Of a stretch of DNA of 64,000 bases, positions 1 through 6,912 are shown piece after piece. Made by a program: the position numbers and the translations under genes. How positions within the stretch are numbered: the first letter of the stretch is position 1; each line of letters begins with the position of its first letter. Source of the stretch: a virus; IMG/VR virus record IMGVR_UViG_3300029319_000002, positions 1-64,000 of that record; one strand, 5' to 3'. The notes beneath the pieces are model-generated. The model was not told where the DNA came from, did no database searches, and saw nothing but the letters and a program-made list of their open reading frames with translations.

Positions 1-1
1 T

Positions 2-289
2 GGTATTGCGTTTAGTAATAAGAGGTGGTTGCATTTCTTTATGCTCTTTGTTCCTGTTATGGGTCTTTGGACAAGTTCCATCGGTATTATTGGTCTTGCT
101 CTCAACCTTCGTGCTTATGACTTTGTATCCCAAGAACTCAGAGCAGCAGAAGATCCAGAGTTCGAGACCTTCTACACGAAGAACATTCTCTTGAATGAGG
201 GTCTTCGTAATTGGATGGCAACTGTTGATCAACCACATGAAAACTTTGTGTTCCCTGAGGAAGTTCTTCCTAGAGGTAATGCACTGTGA
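2..289 (+). CDS. psbD: Photosystem II D2 protein, 3' end only
   Basis: This is the C-terminal part of the photosystem II reaction-centre protein D2; the gene is cut by the left edge, so the start is not visible. The open frame runs from base 2 and reads straight into the typical D2 ending: NKRWLHFFM, then the transmembrane segment [20 protein letters not shown], then the lumenal tail with [18 protein letters not shown] and a final [19 protein letters not shown]2 sits in the thylakoid membrane, pairs with D1 and binds the plastoquinone QA. Cyanophages carry psbA and psbD to replace photodamaged host subunits during infection, so psbA probably lies nearby outside the window. The stop overlaps the GTG start of the next small gene. 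Identification is essentially certain from the sequence of the tail. Confidence 0.97.
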   Translation, partial: GIAFSNKRWLHFFMLFVPVMGLWTSSIGIIGLALNLRAYDFVSQELRAAEDPEFETFYTKNILLNEGLRNWMATVDQPHENFVFPEEVLPRGNAL

Positions 290-498
290 ATGGATTTGAA
301 GTATTCTTTTATTTCGTTTGCTTTGCTATTATTGCAGGTGGTGCCTTTGCGATGATGTGGGGGAACATTCAATCAATCAATAAGATGATGGATGAACCTC
401 CTAAACCAAAACATCCAGAAGCACCTGATCCTGGTGACGAAGTAATGTATGTGGATTTATCTAGAGAAAGACTTGAGAAACTTTATGAAGATCCATAA
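286..498 (+). CDS. Small single-pass membrane protein after psbD
   Basis: A 70-residue protein that I do not recognise. It begins at a GTG codon overlapping the psbD stop (GTGA), which suggests translational coupling. Residues about 5-27 form one hydrophobic membrane segment, followed by a charged, proline-rich tail with many acidic residues. Its position directly behind psbD makes a thylakoid or photosystem-related role thinkable, but this is inference from position only. Confidence 0.7.
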   Translation: MNGFEVFFYFVCFAIIAGGAFAMMWGNIQSINKMMDEPPKPKHPEAPDPGDEVMYVDLSRERLEKLYEDP

Positions 499-527
499 TT
501 GACAAACTAAATATTTTCTGCTATTCT
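499..527 (+). promoter_or_regulatory. Sigma70-type early promoter for thioredoxin gene
   Basis: TTGACA at 499-504 and TATTCT at 522-527 are separated by exactly 17 bases. The spacer also contains CTAAATA (507-513), the T4-like late promoter motif, so the same short region may serve early and late transcription. The predicted start falls inside the terminator hairpin at 528-547, so a new transcript carries only part of the hairpin and escapes termination. Confidence 0.7.
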
Positions 528-553
528 AGGAGTCCAAAAGGACTCCTTTTTTT
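528..553 (+). terminator. Intrinsic terminator before thioredoxin gene
   Basis: Perfect 8-bp stem AGGAGTCC / GGACTCCT (528-535 and 540-547) with loop AAAA, followed by a run of T up to base 553. It would end read-through from the psbD unit. The next gene starts at 554, directly after the T run. Confidence 0.85.
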
Positions 554-856
554 ATGAACAAATTCTATCTCTTTTCTAAAAAATCTTGTGGACCTTGTGC
601 TCTTGTAGACAAGTATTTTAATTCAATCAAGCAAGATACCAGCATCATTGAAAAAGTAGATCTGGAAGACTTTGGTAATGATGCTATTCCTCAAGAGAAT
701 CTAGACCTTGCAAAGCGATATGGTATCACTGCCACACCAGTTCTGGTCATTGTTAAAAGTGACGATGATGACTGCGTGCTTGAGGAACATGTTGGTGGAT
801 TAAATATCACACAGAACATTCGCCGTTGTCTTGAAAAATACACTTATAATGATTAA
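554..856 (+). CDS. Thioredoxin-like protein
   Basis: A 100-residue thioredoxin-fold protein. The active site CGPC lies near residues 12-15 after a short beta strand (FYLFSKKSCGPCALVD), and the cis-proline motif ATPVLVI is near residues 59-65. It would act as a small cytoplasmic dithiol reductant, for instance for ribonucleotide reductase or host enzymes that are under thioredoxin control. Its length is close to that of classical thioredoxins. It is the first gene after a promoter/terminator junction and lies between psbD and petE in the photosynthesis cluster, which fits redox support of phage metabolism. The precise partner cannot be read from the sequence. Confidence 0.88.
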   Translation: MNKFYLFSKKSCGPCALVDKYFNSIKQDTSIIEKVDLEDFGNDAIPQENLDLAKRYGITATPVLVIVKSDDDDCVLEEHVGGLNITQNIRRCLEKYTYND

Positions 857-875
857 TTTCAGAATTAAGTTAGGG

Positions 876-911
876 AATCCAGATATACTTTGATAAAAAT
901 ATGGATTTTTT
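876..911 (+). terminator. Possible weak terminator downstream of thioredoxin
   Basis: AATCCA (876-881) pairs with TGGATT (902-907) across a 20-base loop that can be partly closed by further AT pairs, followed by T residues to 911. The loop is long and the stem weak, so function is uncertain. The rest of 857-960 shows nothing else I can name. Confidence 0.35.
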
Positions 912-960
912 ATATCACTTAAAAAATGAATACCTAGATAGGGTAGTCGAGTAAACTAAT

Positions 961-1284
961 ATGAAGTTTTTCTTTGCACTACTAACTATGTTATTTCTTG
1001 CTACACCTGCTTGGGCTGTAGATGTTATGATGGGTGCAGATGGTAACTTGGTTTTTGAACCAGCAGAGGTTACCATTACTGCAGGAGAGTCAGTTCATTT
1101 TGTAAATAATATGCTTCCACCACATAATGTAATTGTGGAAGATCATCCAGAATTGGGTCATGAAGCTCTAGCAATGTTACCGGGTGAAGACTTTGAAGTT
1201 GCATTTTCTGAAACAGGTGACTATACTTATTGGTGTGGTCCCCATAAAGGAGCAGGAATGATTGGCATAGTTCACGTCGAATGA
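961..1284 (+). CDS. petE: Plastocyanin
   Basis: A 107-residue blue-copper protein. The first about 19 residues are a signal peptide ending in ATPAWA, which would send the protein to the thylakoid lumen. The mature part has the type-1 copper ligands: a histidine in PPHNVIVE and the C-terminal cluster CGPHKGAGM, giving Cys, His and Met. Plastocyanin carries electrons from cytochrome b6f to photosystem I or to cytochrome oxidase. It is a known cyanophage auxiliary gene, and here it sits next to PTOX, which also diverts photosynthetic electrons. The stop overlaps the ATG of the following small gene (ATGA). The ligand set and leader make the call firm. Confidence 0.95.
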   Translation: MKFFFALLTMLFLATPAWAVDVMMGADGNLVFEPAEVTITAGESVHFVNNMLPPHNVIVEDHPELGHEALAMLPGEDFEVAFSETGDYTYWCGPHKGAGMIGIVHVE

Positions 1285-1457
1285 ATCCTAACGAAAAAAG
1301 AGAGTTTTATAAACAACTCCGAGAACGAATTAAGCAACTTAGAATGCAACACTTGTTTGAAGAGCCTTGTCCACTTTATGAACCAGAGTGGGAAGAAGAC
1401 CACTATTGGGACTGTAGACTAACCTACGACTACGAAGAAGATGAAGAAATTCAATGA
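1281..1457 (+). CDS. Small acidic protein between petE and PTOX
   Basis: A 58-residue open frame that starts with an ATGA overlap on the petE stop and ends 17 bases inside the PTOX gene. The N-terminal half is basic and helical (RERIKQLRMQ); the C-terminal half is very acidic and aromatic (WEEDHYWDC, YDYEEDEE). I do not recognise it. The tight overlaps on both sides support it as a real member of the petE-PTOX operon. Confidence 0.65.
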   Translation: MNPNEKREFYKQLRERIKQLRMQHLFEEPCPLYEPEWEEDHYWDCRLTYDYEEDEEIQ

Positions 1458-1947
1458 AATTGTTTTAAACATAACAGTTACGATCATTGATTACCTCTAT
1501 AGAGGCAGACATTTTCAACGATTTTGGGTTCTTGAAGAAATTGCCAGAGCACCTTACTTTGCTTTTTTAAGTGTTCTACATTTAAGAGAGTCTTTAGGTT
1601 TGCGTGGTCCAGAACATCTATACTTGATGAAAGAACACTTCGCACAAACTGTCAATGAAACAGAACACTTAGAATATATGGAAAGTCGAGATGGTAATCG
1701 GTATTGGATTGACCGATTTTTTGCTAGGCATCTCGTACTCATTTATTATTGGGTCAATGTGGTTTATTATTGGGTGGCTCCTAAGTCTGCATATCACTTG
1801 TCTTATGAAGTAGAAATTCATGCCTCTGTGACTTATGCAAAATATCTTGCACTTGAAGATCCAGATAATCAAGACATAGTTAGAATTATGAATGATGAAA
1901 TCCAACACTCTCAAGAATTAAAAGAAGCAATGGAGATGATTCGATGA
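1441..1947 (+). CDS. Plastid terminal oxidase (PTOX, alternative-oxidase family)
   Basis: A 168-residue di-iron quinol oxidase of the alternative-oxidase family. The carboxylate/histidine ligands are visible in order: LEEIARAPYF (about residue 30), ETEHLEYM (about 74), EVEIHASVTY (about 124) and DEIQHS (about 156). Such enzymes oxidise plastoquinol with oxygen and relieve over-reduction of the chain; in cyanophages PTOX is thought to maintain ATP production without carbon fixation. The aromatic stretch YYWVNVVYYWVAP may sit in the membrane surface. The start overlaps the previous gene and the stop overlaps a 27-residue peptide (ATGA). At 168 residues it is compact, as is usual for the phage versions. 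Confidence 0.93.
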   Translation: MKKFNEIVLNITVTIIDYLYRGRHFQRFWVLEEIARAPYFAFLSVLHLRESLGLRGPEHLYLMKEHFAQTVNETEHLEYMESRDGNRYWIDRFFARHLVLIYYWVNVVYYWVAPKSAYHLSYEVEIHASVTYAKYLALEDPDNQDIVRIMNDEIQHSQELKEAMEMIR

Positions 1948-2027
1948 CAACGTTTTTTATAATTCTTCTCGTTTCATTATTAGTTGGTGGTATGCAACTA
2001 ACATGGCCCACTAAGTATCATAAGTAA
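1944..2027 (+). CDS. 27-residue membrane peptide behind PTOX
   Basis: A tiny open frame coupled to PTOX by an ATGA overlap and ending one base before the next ATG at 2028. It consists of one hydrophobic helix (residues about 3-18) and a short basic tail TKYHK. It has the size and shape of small photosystem or cytochrome subunits but matches none that I know. The exact fit between two genes argues that it is translated. Confidence 0.55.
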   Translation: MTTFFIILLVSLLVGGMQLTWPTKYHK

Positions 2028-2261
2028 ATGTCTAAACAAAAAGATTGGATATGGGAAGGAGGTCCAATAGAACCTCCTCATAGAATTACTAAACAAGAAG
2101 TTCAGGAGATGATCGATGATGCCATACGAAAACATAATCGTAATGCTTCAATTATCAGCATGTGTGTTGGTTGGGTTGTTCTTGCACTTTTTGCTGAAGG
2201 TCTCCTTCGACTTATCGGAGTAATTGACCCTATATTCCCATGGCTCAAGATAAACTTATAG
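2028..2261 (+). CDS. Small membrane protein, unknown
   Basis: A 77-residue protein. The N-terminal half is soluble and charged (tryptophans in WIWEGG, then a helix EVQEMIDDAIRKHNRN); residues about 42-66 form one membrane helix, and the C-terminus is PIFPWLKINL. It begins immediately after the preceding stop. Not recognised beyond being the kind of small gene that accompanies cyanophage photosynthesis clusters. Confidence 0.7.
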   Translation: MSKQKDWIWEGGPIEPPHRITKQEVQEMIDDAIRKHNRNASIISMCVGWVVLALFAEGLLRLIGVIDPIFPWLKINL

Positions 2262-2443
2262 AGTGGGTAGGAATTGTTACTGCAATTTTATTTGGATTGA
2301 CTATGATATGTCAAGGCCACTTTATATTCCATCAGAAACATGGATACTCCCGAAAAGAAACAGAAAACCAAGAAGCAAGAGACCGAATTAGACGACAAGT
2401 CGAAAAGGTCATTAGAGATCGAAAAAATGATTCATCCACATGA
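2240..2443 (+). CDS. Small membrane protein, unknown
   Basis: A 67-residue frame overlapping the end of the preceding gene by 22 bases. Residues about 8-29 are a membrane helix (VGIVTAILFGLTMICQGHF); the tail is rich in Arg, Lys and Glu and probably helical. The next frame overlaps it by 17 or 104 bases depending on that gene's start. The membrane helix is a coherent protein feature, so I accept it with moderate confidence. Confidence 0.55.
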   Translation: MAQDKLIEWVGIVTAILFGLTMICQGHFIFHQKHGYSRKETENQEARDRIRRQVEKVIRDRKNDSST

Positions 2444-2609
2444 TGATGAACCAGATCCGACTGCTTATATGGGCAATTATAACTTTCCACAAATGTTATT
2501 TGCATTCTGTCTAGGATTTGTTACCATGTTTGTATTGTTTGCTGATGAACTAAATGATTTTAAGGGATGTCCCTTTCCAGAATATTTTCAAGAAGAGGTA
2601 AAAGGATGA
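2340..2609 (+). CDS. Small membrane protein, unknown
   Basis: An 89-residue frame with a Lys/Glu-rich N-terminus, a His/Asp-rich patch (IHPHDDEPDP), a membrane helix near residues 49-68 (MLFAFCLGFVTMFVLFADEL) and a short tail. The first ATG (2340) gives a 104-base overlap with the previous gene; an internal ATG at 2427 would leave only 17 bases of overlap and a 60-residue product. I prefer the shorter form on overlap grounds but cannot exclude the longer one. Confidence 0.6.
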   Translation: MDTPEKKQKTKKQETELDDKSKRSLEIEKMIHPHDDEPDPTAYMGNYNFPQMLFAFCLGFVTMFVLFADELNDFKGCPFPEYFQEEVKG

Positions 2610-2773
2610 GTAGATTTAAAGACTTTACAGAAGAAGAACATCGAATGCTTGCAGAAGCACTTTGGAAAAAACAGAGATCATTCATCGCAGGTGATAGAAT
2701 GTTTAAATTATACGAAAAACTTCTTAATGAAGTTCTAGATCAAATTGATTATGTTCCTGGGAGGGTACTATGA
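2606..2773 (+). CDS. Small helical protein before gnd
   Basis: A 55-residue protein, highly charged and helical (TEEEHRMLAEALWKKQ). The start at 2606 overlaps the previous stop (ATGA) and has AGAGGTAAAAGG upstream as ribosome binding site; an earlier in-frame ATG at 2567 lacks one. The stop overlaps the ATG of gnd. Function unknown. Confidence 0.65.
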   Translation: MSRFKDFTEEEHRMLAEALWKKQRSFIAGDRMFKLYEKLLNEVLDQIDYVPGRVL

Positions 2774-3816
2774 AAGTAGGATTGATTGGATTAGGTCGTA
2801 TGGGTGAGGGAATGTCTCGCCGCATGATTAAAGCAGGTATCGAAGTACATGGGTATCGTAACAATGTTAAAAAAGCTGAAGAACAATATGAAAAGGGTTA
2901 TATTAGTGGATATACCACTTCTTTGGAAAGCCTTGTTCAAGTAGTACACACTGGTACGGGTGTATTTACTGATACTGTGAGATCTCCTGGAGTCTTTATG
3001 ATGGTAGTACCAGCAGAAACAGTAGAGGACACACTCAATGAGTTATTACAGTTTTGTGTGGAAGGAGATATTATTATTGATCATGGCAATAGCAATTTTA
3101 AGGACTCTCGCAGACGGGCAGACAGGTTATCTAAACTTGGGATGTCGTATCTTGACTGCGGTACTAGTGGTGGTGTTTACGGTTTGGAGCGTGGATACTG
3201 TCTTATGGTTGGTGGTGCAAATTTTGCAGTATCCGCCTGCTCTCCAATCTTTAGGGCACTCGCACCAGGTATCAGTGGAGCTCCAAGAACCGATCCTTTC
3301 GGTTATGAGACCTCTGCTGAGCATGGTTGGCTCCATTGTGGACCTCCAGGTGCTGGTCACTTCGTAAAAATGGTTCATAATGGAATCGAATACGGAATCA
3401 TGCAAGCATACGCAGAGGGATTTAATATCCTACATGAAGCAAATGCTGGATCACAATACGTTAAAGAGGGAGATGCTGAAGTTGCTCCAATGGATAACCC
3501 AGAGGACTATCAGTATGATATTGACTGTTCTGAAGTGGCTGAGTTATGGCGTCGTGGTAGTGTGGTTGGGTCTTGGTTGCTCGATCTTACCGCTAATGTA
3601 TTACGCAGGGATAGAGAGCTTAGCAAGTTCGATGGGGGAGTATCAGACAGTGGTGAGGGTCGTTGGACTGTTCACGCTGCTGTGGATCTTGGCGTACCCT
3701 CTCCTGTTATCAGCAGTGCGTTGTGGTCACGTTTTGAGTCACGCCGTTTGGGTGCTTTCGCAGCCAAGGTTTTAAATGGAATGAGAGCAATGTTTGGGGG
3801 GCATGAAGTACGATGA
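2770..3816 (+). CDS. gnd: 6-phosphogluconate dehydrogenase
   Basis: A 348-residue enzyme of the pentose phosphate pathway that converts 6-phosphogluconate to ribulose 5-phosphate, CO2 and NADPH. The N-terminal Rossmann nucleotide motif GLIGLGRMGEGM is at residues 4-15; the substrate/catalytic signature GTSGGVYGLERG lies near residue 131 and the catalytic lysine motif KMVHNGIEYG near 200-209. It is shorter than the roughly 470-residue enteric enzyme and resembles the short form found in many cyanophages. It overlaps its neighbours by four bases on each side and precedes zwf and talC, giving the oxidative branch plus transaldolase in one cluster. NADPH and pentose for phage nucleotide synthesis is the accepted role. 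Confidence 0.95.
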   Translation: MKVGLIGLGRMGEGMSRRMIKAGIEVHGYRNNVKKAEEQYEKGYISGYTTSLESLVQVVHTGTGVFTDTVRSPGVFMMVVPAETVEDTLNELLQFCVEGDIIIDHGNSNFKDSRRRADRLSKLGMSYLDCGTSGGVYGLERGYCLMVGGANFAVSACSPIFRALAPGISGAPRTDPFGYETSAEHGWLHCGPPGAGHFVKMVHNGIEYGIMQAYAEGFNILHEANAGSQYVKEGDAEVAPMDNPEDYQYDIDCSEVAELWRRGSVVGSWLLDLTANVLRRDRELSKFDGGVSDSGEGRWTVHAAVDLGVPSPVISSALWSRFESRRLGAFAAKVLNGMRAMFGGHEVR

Positions 3817-4025
3817 AGTATCAGTTAACTCTGATATTATGCTTTACACCATTGATGATCATCTACATAGTGATGAAGTTATCCGTATGGATTTCTGCCG
3901 TAAATGCTGAACAGGATTATGTCAGAAAAGAACCATTACGAAAACGAGGACCCTTTGTGGAAAATGCATATGCAGATGTTGACGAAAAGGAAGAAGAATA
4001 TGGAGATCGCACAGACTATAAATGA
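3813..4025 (+). CDS. Small membrane protein between gnd and zwf
   Basis: A 70-residue protein starting with an ATGA overlap on gnd. Residues about 4-30 are a membrane helix (LILCFTPLMIIYIVMKL), followed by a charged acidic tail. It is overlapped by the next frame. Function unknown. Confidence 0.6.
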   Translation: MKYQLTLILCFTPLMIIYIVMKLSVWISAVNAEQDYVRKEPLRKRGPFVENAYADVDEKEEEYGDRTDYK

Positions 4026-4143
4026 AGTGCTTTTTAGGTATTATTCTGATAAAGGTGAACCTGTTCCTAACTGGAGGATTCGTAAAGATCCTGATTGGTG
4101 GATAGAATACTTACAATCTCTAAAAAAAGATGACTTTAGCTAA
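3919..4143 (+). CDS. Small soluble protein before zwf
   Basis: A 74-residue frame with no membrane segment; the C-terminal half is aromatic and charged (VPNWRIRKDPDWWIEYL). I chose the ATG at 3919 because AGGA lies just upstream; ATGs at 3904 and 4000 are alternatives, the last having AAGGA at good spacing and only a 26-base overlap with the previous gene. Function unknown. Confidence 0.55.
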   Translation: MSEKNHYENEDPLWKMHMQMLTKRKKNMEIAQTINEVLFRYYSDKGEPVPNWRIRKDPDWWIEYLQSLKKDDFS

Positions 4144-4261
4144 TGCTCTCGCATGGATTTCGATACCCTTTGTACTATCCACAGTATATTTCGGGATACG
4201 AAAAGGTGAAAATGACTACTACGAAACTGACAAATACAATGGAAACGGAACCGCTCACTAA
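4130..4261 (+). CDS. 43-residue membrane peptide nested at the zwf start
   Basis: An open frame spanning the end of the previous gene and the first bases of zwf. It codes for a coherent small membrane protein: hydrophobic residues about 3-23 (LANALAWISIPFVLSTVYF), then a polar tail with KGENDYYETDKYNGNG. Coding in this frame would explain why zwf lacks a clear start before 4212. There is no strong ribosome binding site, so this is a candidate only. Confidence 0.5.
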   Translation: MTLANALAWISIPFVLSTVYFGIRKGENDYYETDKYNGNGTAH

Positions 4262-5573
4262 AGGTATAGTAATTTTCGGTGCAACCGGAGATCTATGCAA
4301 AAAGAAATTAATTCCCGCATTATATAAACTTTGGGAGAAAAAACTTCTTCCAAGTTCTTTTGTAATTACGGGTGCATCTAGGAGAGATCCTGGTAGAGAT
4401 GTTTGGTTAGAAACTTTGGGTGATTATCCTCAAGATTTTGTTGATCTTCTTGATTATGTTTCATGTGATTTAGATGATATAGAAAGTTTAAATCATCTTC
4501 CAGAAACAGATGATACAACTTATTTCTTATCCGTTCCACCAGAGAGGTATGAAAATGCCATCACCAACCTCAAAGAATCAGGACTCCTCGACAACCCGGA
4601 AACCTCCCGTGTTGTTATTGAAAAACCCTTTGGGTACGATTTTAAATCTGCTAATCATTTACAGTCAGTGGTGGGCAGACATCTACGCGAGAAACAAGTT
4701 TATCGCATTGACCATTATCTTGGTAAAGATACTGTCAATAATATTCTTGCTACCCGTTTTGGTAATATACTTCTTGAACCACTTTGGAACAGGGAGTATA
4801 TAGAAGAAGTTCAGATCTTTGCAACTGAAACTATTGGTTGTGAAGGTCGTTCACAATACTATGAAGGTGCAGGTGTAGTTAGAGACATGTTGCAGAATCA
4901 TATGCTTCAGGTTCTTGCATTGATTGCGATGGAGGCACCTTGTAGAATGGATGCAAAAGAAATTCGTAGAGAAAAAGTTAAAGTTTTATCTGCCACTCGT
5001 TTAGGTGTAAAATTAATCTGTGGACAATATGACACATACAAATCTGAAGAGGGCGTTGATCCTCGGAGTCACACTCCTACCTTCGTTGCTGGTGATCTTT
5101 ATATTGATAACTGGCGTTGGAAGGGAGTTCCTTTTCACTTCATGACAGGAAAGAAAATGCCTTATGGGTGTGTAGAAGTTGTGATTAAACTTAAAGCACC
5201 ACCTCTCGGATTATTTGAGGGAGAGATTCCAGGTCGCATTGTTATGAGACTTCAACCTCATGCACATCTTGATATTCAAATTGATGTGAAGTCTCCTGGA
5301 CTTGGTGATTCTGTTGAATTAGCAACCCTGACTCATCGATATCCTGATTGGCTTGGTGTTGATGGATATGAAAAACTTCTTTATGATGCTATTGAAGATG
5401 ATCAATCTCACTTTGTTCACTCAGAAGAAGTATTAGAATCATGGAGAATTGTTAATGAGTTACTTTGCACCGGAGAATCTTGTCCAATTAGAACTGTCCC
5501 CTATATCTATCTTGGTGGATGGGGTCCGCAACATAAAGTGGATCAGATTACAAAATGGGATTATCCTGCATGA
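4212..5573 (+). CDS. zwf: Glucose-6-phosphate 1-dehydrogenase
   Basis: About 453 residues from this start. The enzyme oxidises glucose 6-phosphate to 6-phosphogluconolactone with NADP+, the first step of the oxidative pentose phosphate pathway. The nucleotide-binding signature VIFGATGDLCKKKLIPAL lies near the N-terminus and the active-site signature RIDHYLGKDTVNN follows in the middle. An upstream ATG at 4143 keeps the frame open but adds 23 residues unlike the family and has no ribosome binding site; the ATG at 4212 has AAAAGGTGA just upstream. An ATG at 4239 is also possible. The length is slightly below the cellular enzymes. It lies between gnd and talC. Confidence 0.93.
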   Translation: MTTTKLTNTMETEPLTKGIVIFGATGDLCKKKLIPALYKLWEKKLLPSSFVITGASRRDPGRDVWLETLGDYPQDFVDLLDYVSCDLDDIESLNHLPETDDTTYFLSVPPERYENAITNLKESGLLDNPETSRVVIEKPFGYDFKSANHLQSVVGRHLREKQVYRIDHYLGKDTVNNILATRFGNILLEPLWNREYIEEVQIFATETIGCEGRSQYYEGAGVVRDMLQNHMLQVLALIAMEAPCRMDAKEIRREKVKVLSATRLGVKLICGQYDTYKSEEGVDPRSHTPTFVAGDLYIDNWRWKGVPFHFMTGKKMPYGCVEVVIKLKAPPLGLFEGEIPGRIVMRLQPHAHLDIQIDVKSPGLGDSVELATLTHRYPDWLGVDGYEKLLYDAIEDDQSHFVHSEEVLESWRIVNELLCTGESCPIRTVPYIYLGGWGPQHKVDQITKWDYPA

Positions 5574-5602
5574 TTGACAAGCACACTTAAAGGTTGTATA
5601 AT
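5574..5602 (+). promoter_or_regulatory. Strong sigma70-type promoter for talC
   Basis: TTGACA (5574-5579) and TATAAT (5597-5602), both perfect consensus, are separated by 17 bases and lie 24 bases before the talC ATG. It begins at the zwf stop, so talC can be transcribed separately from gnd and zwf. Confidence 0.85.
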
Positions 5603-5625
5603 ATAAAAGAGGTTTATTCAAAATA

Positions 5626-6276
5626 ATGAAAATTTTTCTAGATACTGCAGACACTGAAGTTATCACAAAGCATTTTGAAACTGGTCTCATTGATGGAGTA
5701 ACTACTAATCCATCACTTATCATGAAGTCTGGACGCAACCCTGATGATGTATATCAGGAACTGAAAGATCTCGGTGTTCGTGACATCAGTATGGAAGTCA
5801 TGGGAACTGCTGACGATATGATTACTGAAGGTATGCGATTGTTCAAAAAGTTTGAACACTGCAGCACCATTAAGGTTCCTCTTACGCGTGATGGTTTAAT
5901 CGCCTGTCGTCAACTTTACACTAATGGTGCAAATGTTAACGTAACTTTGATCTTCTCTGCCGCACAAGCAATTCTTGCTGCTAATGCAGGTGCTCGGTAC
6001 GTTTCTCCTTTTGTAGGAAGACTTGATGATCAGTCTGTTGCTGGTCTTGAGGTAGTTCGTTCCATTGCTGATATGTATCGTATTCATGGTTGTCCTACTC
6101 AGGTTCTTGCAGCATCAATCCGTAGTGTTCAACGTGCTGTGCGTTCTTGGTATAATGGTGCCAGTATTGTAACAATGCCACCAAAAATCTTTGAACAGAT
6201 GTATGATCATATTCTAACGGACAAAGGTCTCGAAATCTTTGATCGTGATGCTGCCCAAATTAAACCGAACCTATGA
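5626..6276 (+). CDS. talC: Transaldolase (TalC type)
   Basis: A 216-residue small-form transaldolase. MKIFLDTADTEVI at the N-terminus, the TTNPSL motif at about residues 26-31, and the Schiff-base lysine in STIKVPLT (about residue 84-88) are family hallmarks, as are the VSPFVGRLDD loop near 126 and the LAASIRS motif. It moves dihydroxyacetone units between sugar phosphates in the pentose phosphate pathway. Cyanophage TalC is one of the most common auxiliary enzymes and, with Zwf and Gnd, favours NADPH and ribose 5-phosphate production. It has its own consensus promoter and overlaps the next gene by four bases. Confidence 0.96.
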   Translation: MKIFLDTADTEVITKHFETGLIDGVTTNPSLIMKSGRNPDDVYQELKDLGVRDISMEVMGTADDMITEGMRLFKKFEHCSTIKVPLTRDGLIACRQLYTNGANVNVTLIFSAAQAILAANAGARYVSPFVGRLDDQSVAGLEVVRSIADMYRIHGCPTQVLAASIRSVQRAVRSWYNGASIVTMPPKIFEQMYDHILTDKGLEIFDRDAAQIKPNL

Positions 6277-6524
6277 TTCATCCAGAAATAGCAGAAATCG
6301 CACTCCCAACTGGTGCTGAACTAATTGATGAAGTTTTCTATGTATGGGAAACTCGTTTTGGTCTCCACTCCACAATGACTGTAGAAGGTCGTAAAATGCT
6401 TACTGGACTTGATAGAAAAGCTGTCATTGATATGACTCGATGGCATCTTAAGTGCGAGCAAGATGGCACTTTAGATCAGTATACAAGAGTGGTAAATAGT
6501 GGAGTAGTCGGTGGAAAACTGTGA
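6273..6524 (+). CDS. Conserved small protein coupled to talC, unknown
   Basis: An 83-residue soluble protein with an ATGA overlap on talC. Mixed helical composition with ALPTGAELIDEVFYVWETRFG and DMTRWHLKCEQ. I do not recognise a domain. Position suggests co-expression with transaldolase. Confidence 0.7.
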   Translation: MIHPEIAEIALPTGAELIDEVFYVWETRFGLHSTMTVEGRKMLTGLDRKAVIDMTRWHLKCEQDGTLDQYTRVVNSGVVGGKL

Positions 6525-6530
6525 ACTAAG

Positions 6531-6689
6531 ATGAATAACAAGCAACGAGACGCATTGGGACTTTTCATTGAAAGTGTCCACAAACCCGATCATGAATTGA
6601 GACAGTGTGCTCATAATCAAAAATGTTACTACGAACTTCTTGAGTGGAGATCAAAAGTATTAGAATATCTAAAATCTCAATACAACTAA
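6531..6689 (+). CDS. Small protein, unknown
   Basis: A 52-residue frame beginning seven bases after the previous stop. It is charged and probably helical, with two cysteines (LRQCAHNQKCYY) seven residues apart and a C-terminal helix. No family recognised. Confidence 0.55.
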   Translation: MNNKQRDALGLFIESVHKPDHELRQCAHNQKCYYELLEWRSKVLEYLKSQYN

Positions 6690-6695
6690 TAAATA
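6689..6695 (+). promoter_or_regulatory. T4-type late promoter motif
   Basis: ATAAATA ending 21 bases before the ATG at 6717, overlapping the previous stop codon. This matches the late promoter box read by the gp55/gp33-modified polymerase in T4-like phages. Confidence 0.6.
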
Positions 6696-6716
6696 TCCTT
6701 GTGAACATAACATATT

Positions 6717-6911
6717 ATGGACTACAAACCTTACTCACCAGAATGGCATCGTAAAAGATACCTAAAGGAAGCAATTGACAAGTATCTTGACGATTATGTT
6801 GAGAATGATATTATTGTACGAGATATTCTGGACATTGTTTGTGATCGTCAAGAACGAGCACATGCAGAGTATCATAAACTTGAAGATCTAGAATTAAAAT
6901 TGCGGGACTAA
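6717..6911 (+). CDS. Small charged protein, unknown
   Basis: A 64-residue acidic helical protein (IDKYLDDYVENDIIVRDILDIV, then DRQERAHAEYHKLEDLELK). It is the first gene behind a late promoter motif. No family recognised. Confidence 0.65.
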   Translation: MDYKPYSPEWHRKRYLKEAIDKYLDDYVENDIIVRDILDIVCDRQERAHAEYHKLEDLELKLRD

Positions 6912-6912
6912 T

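Noticed and set aside
2567-2605. Longer start for the gene ending at 2773
   Set aside because: The ATG at 2567 would overlap the previous gene by 43 bases without a ribosome binding site, while the ATG at 2606 has AGAGGTAAAAGG and an ATGA junction.
3038-3775. Open frames of 109 and 131 codons inside gnd
   Set aside because: They are out of frame with the fully recognisable gnd and show no domain; the hydrophobic look results from the shifted reading.
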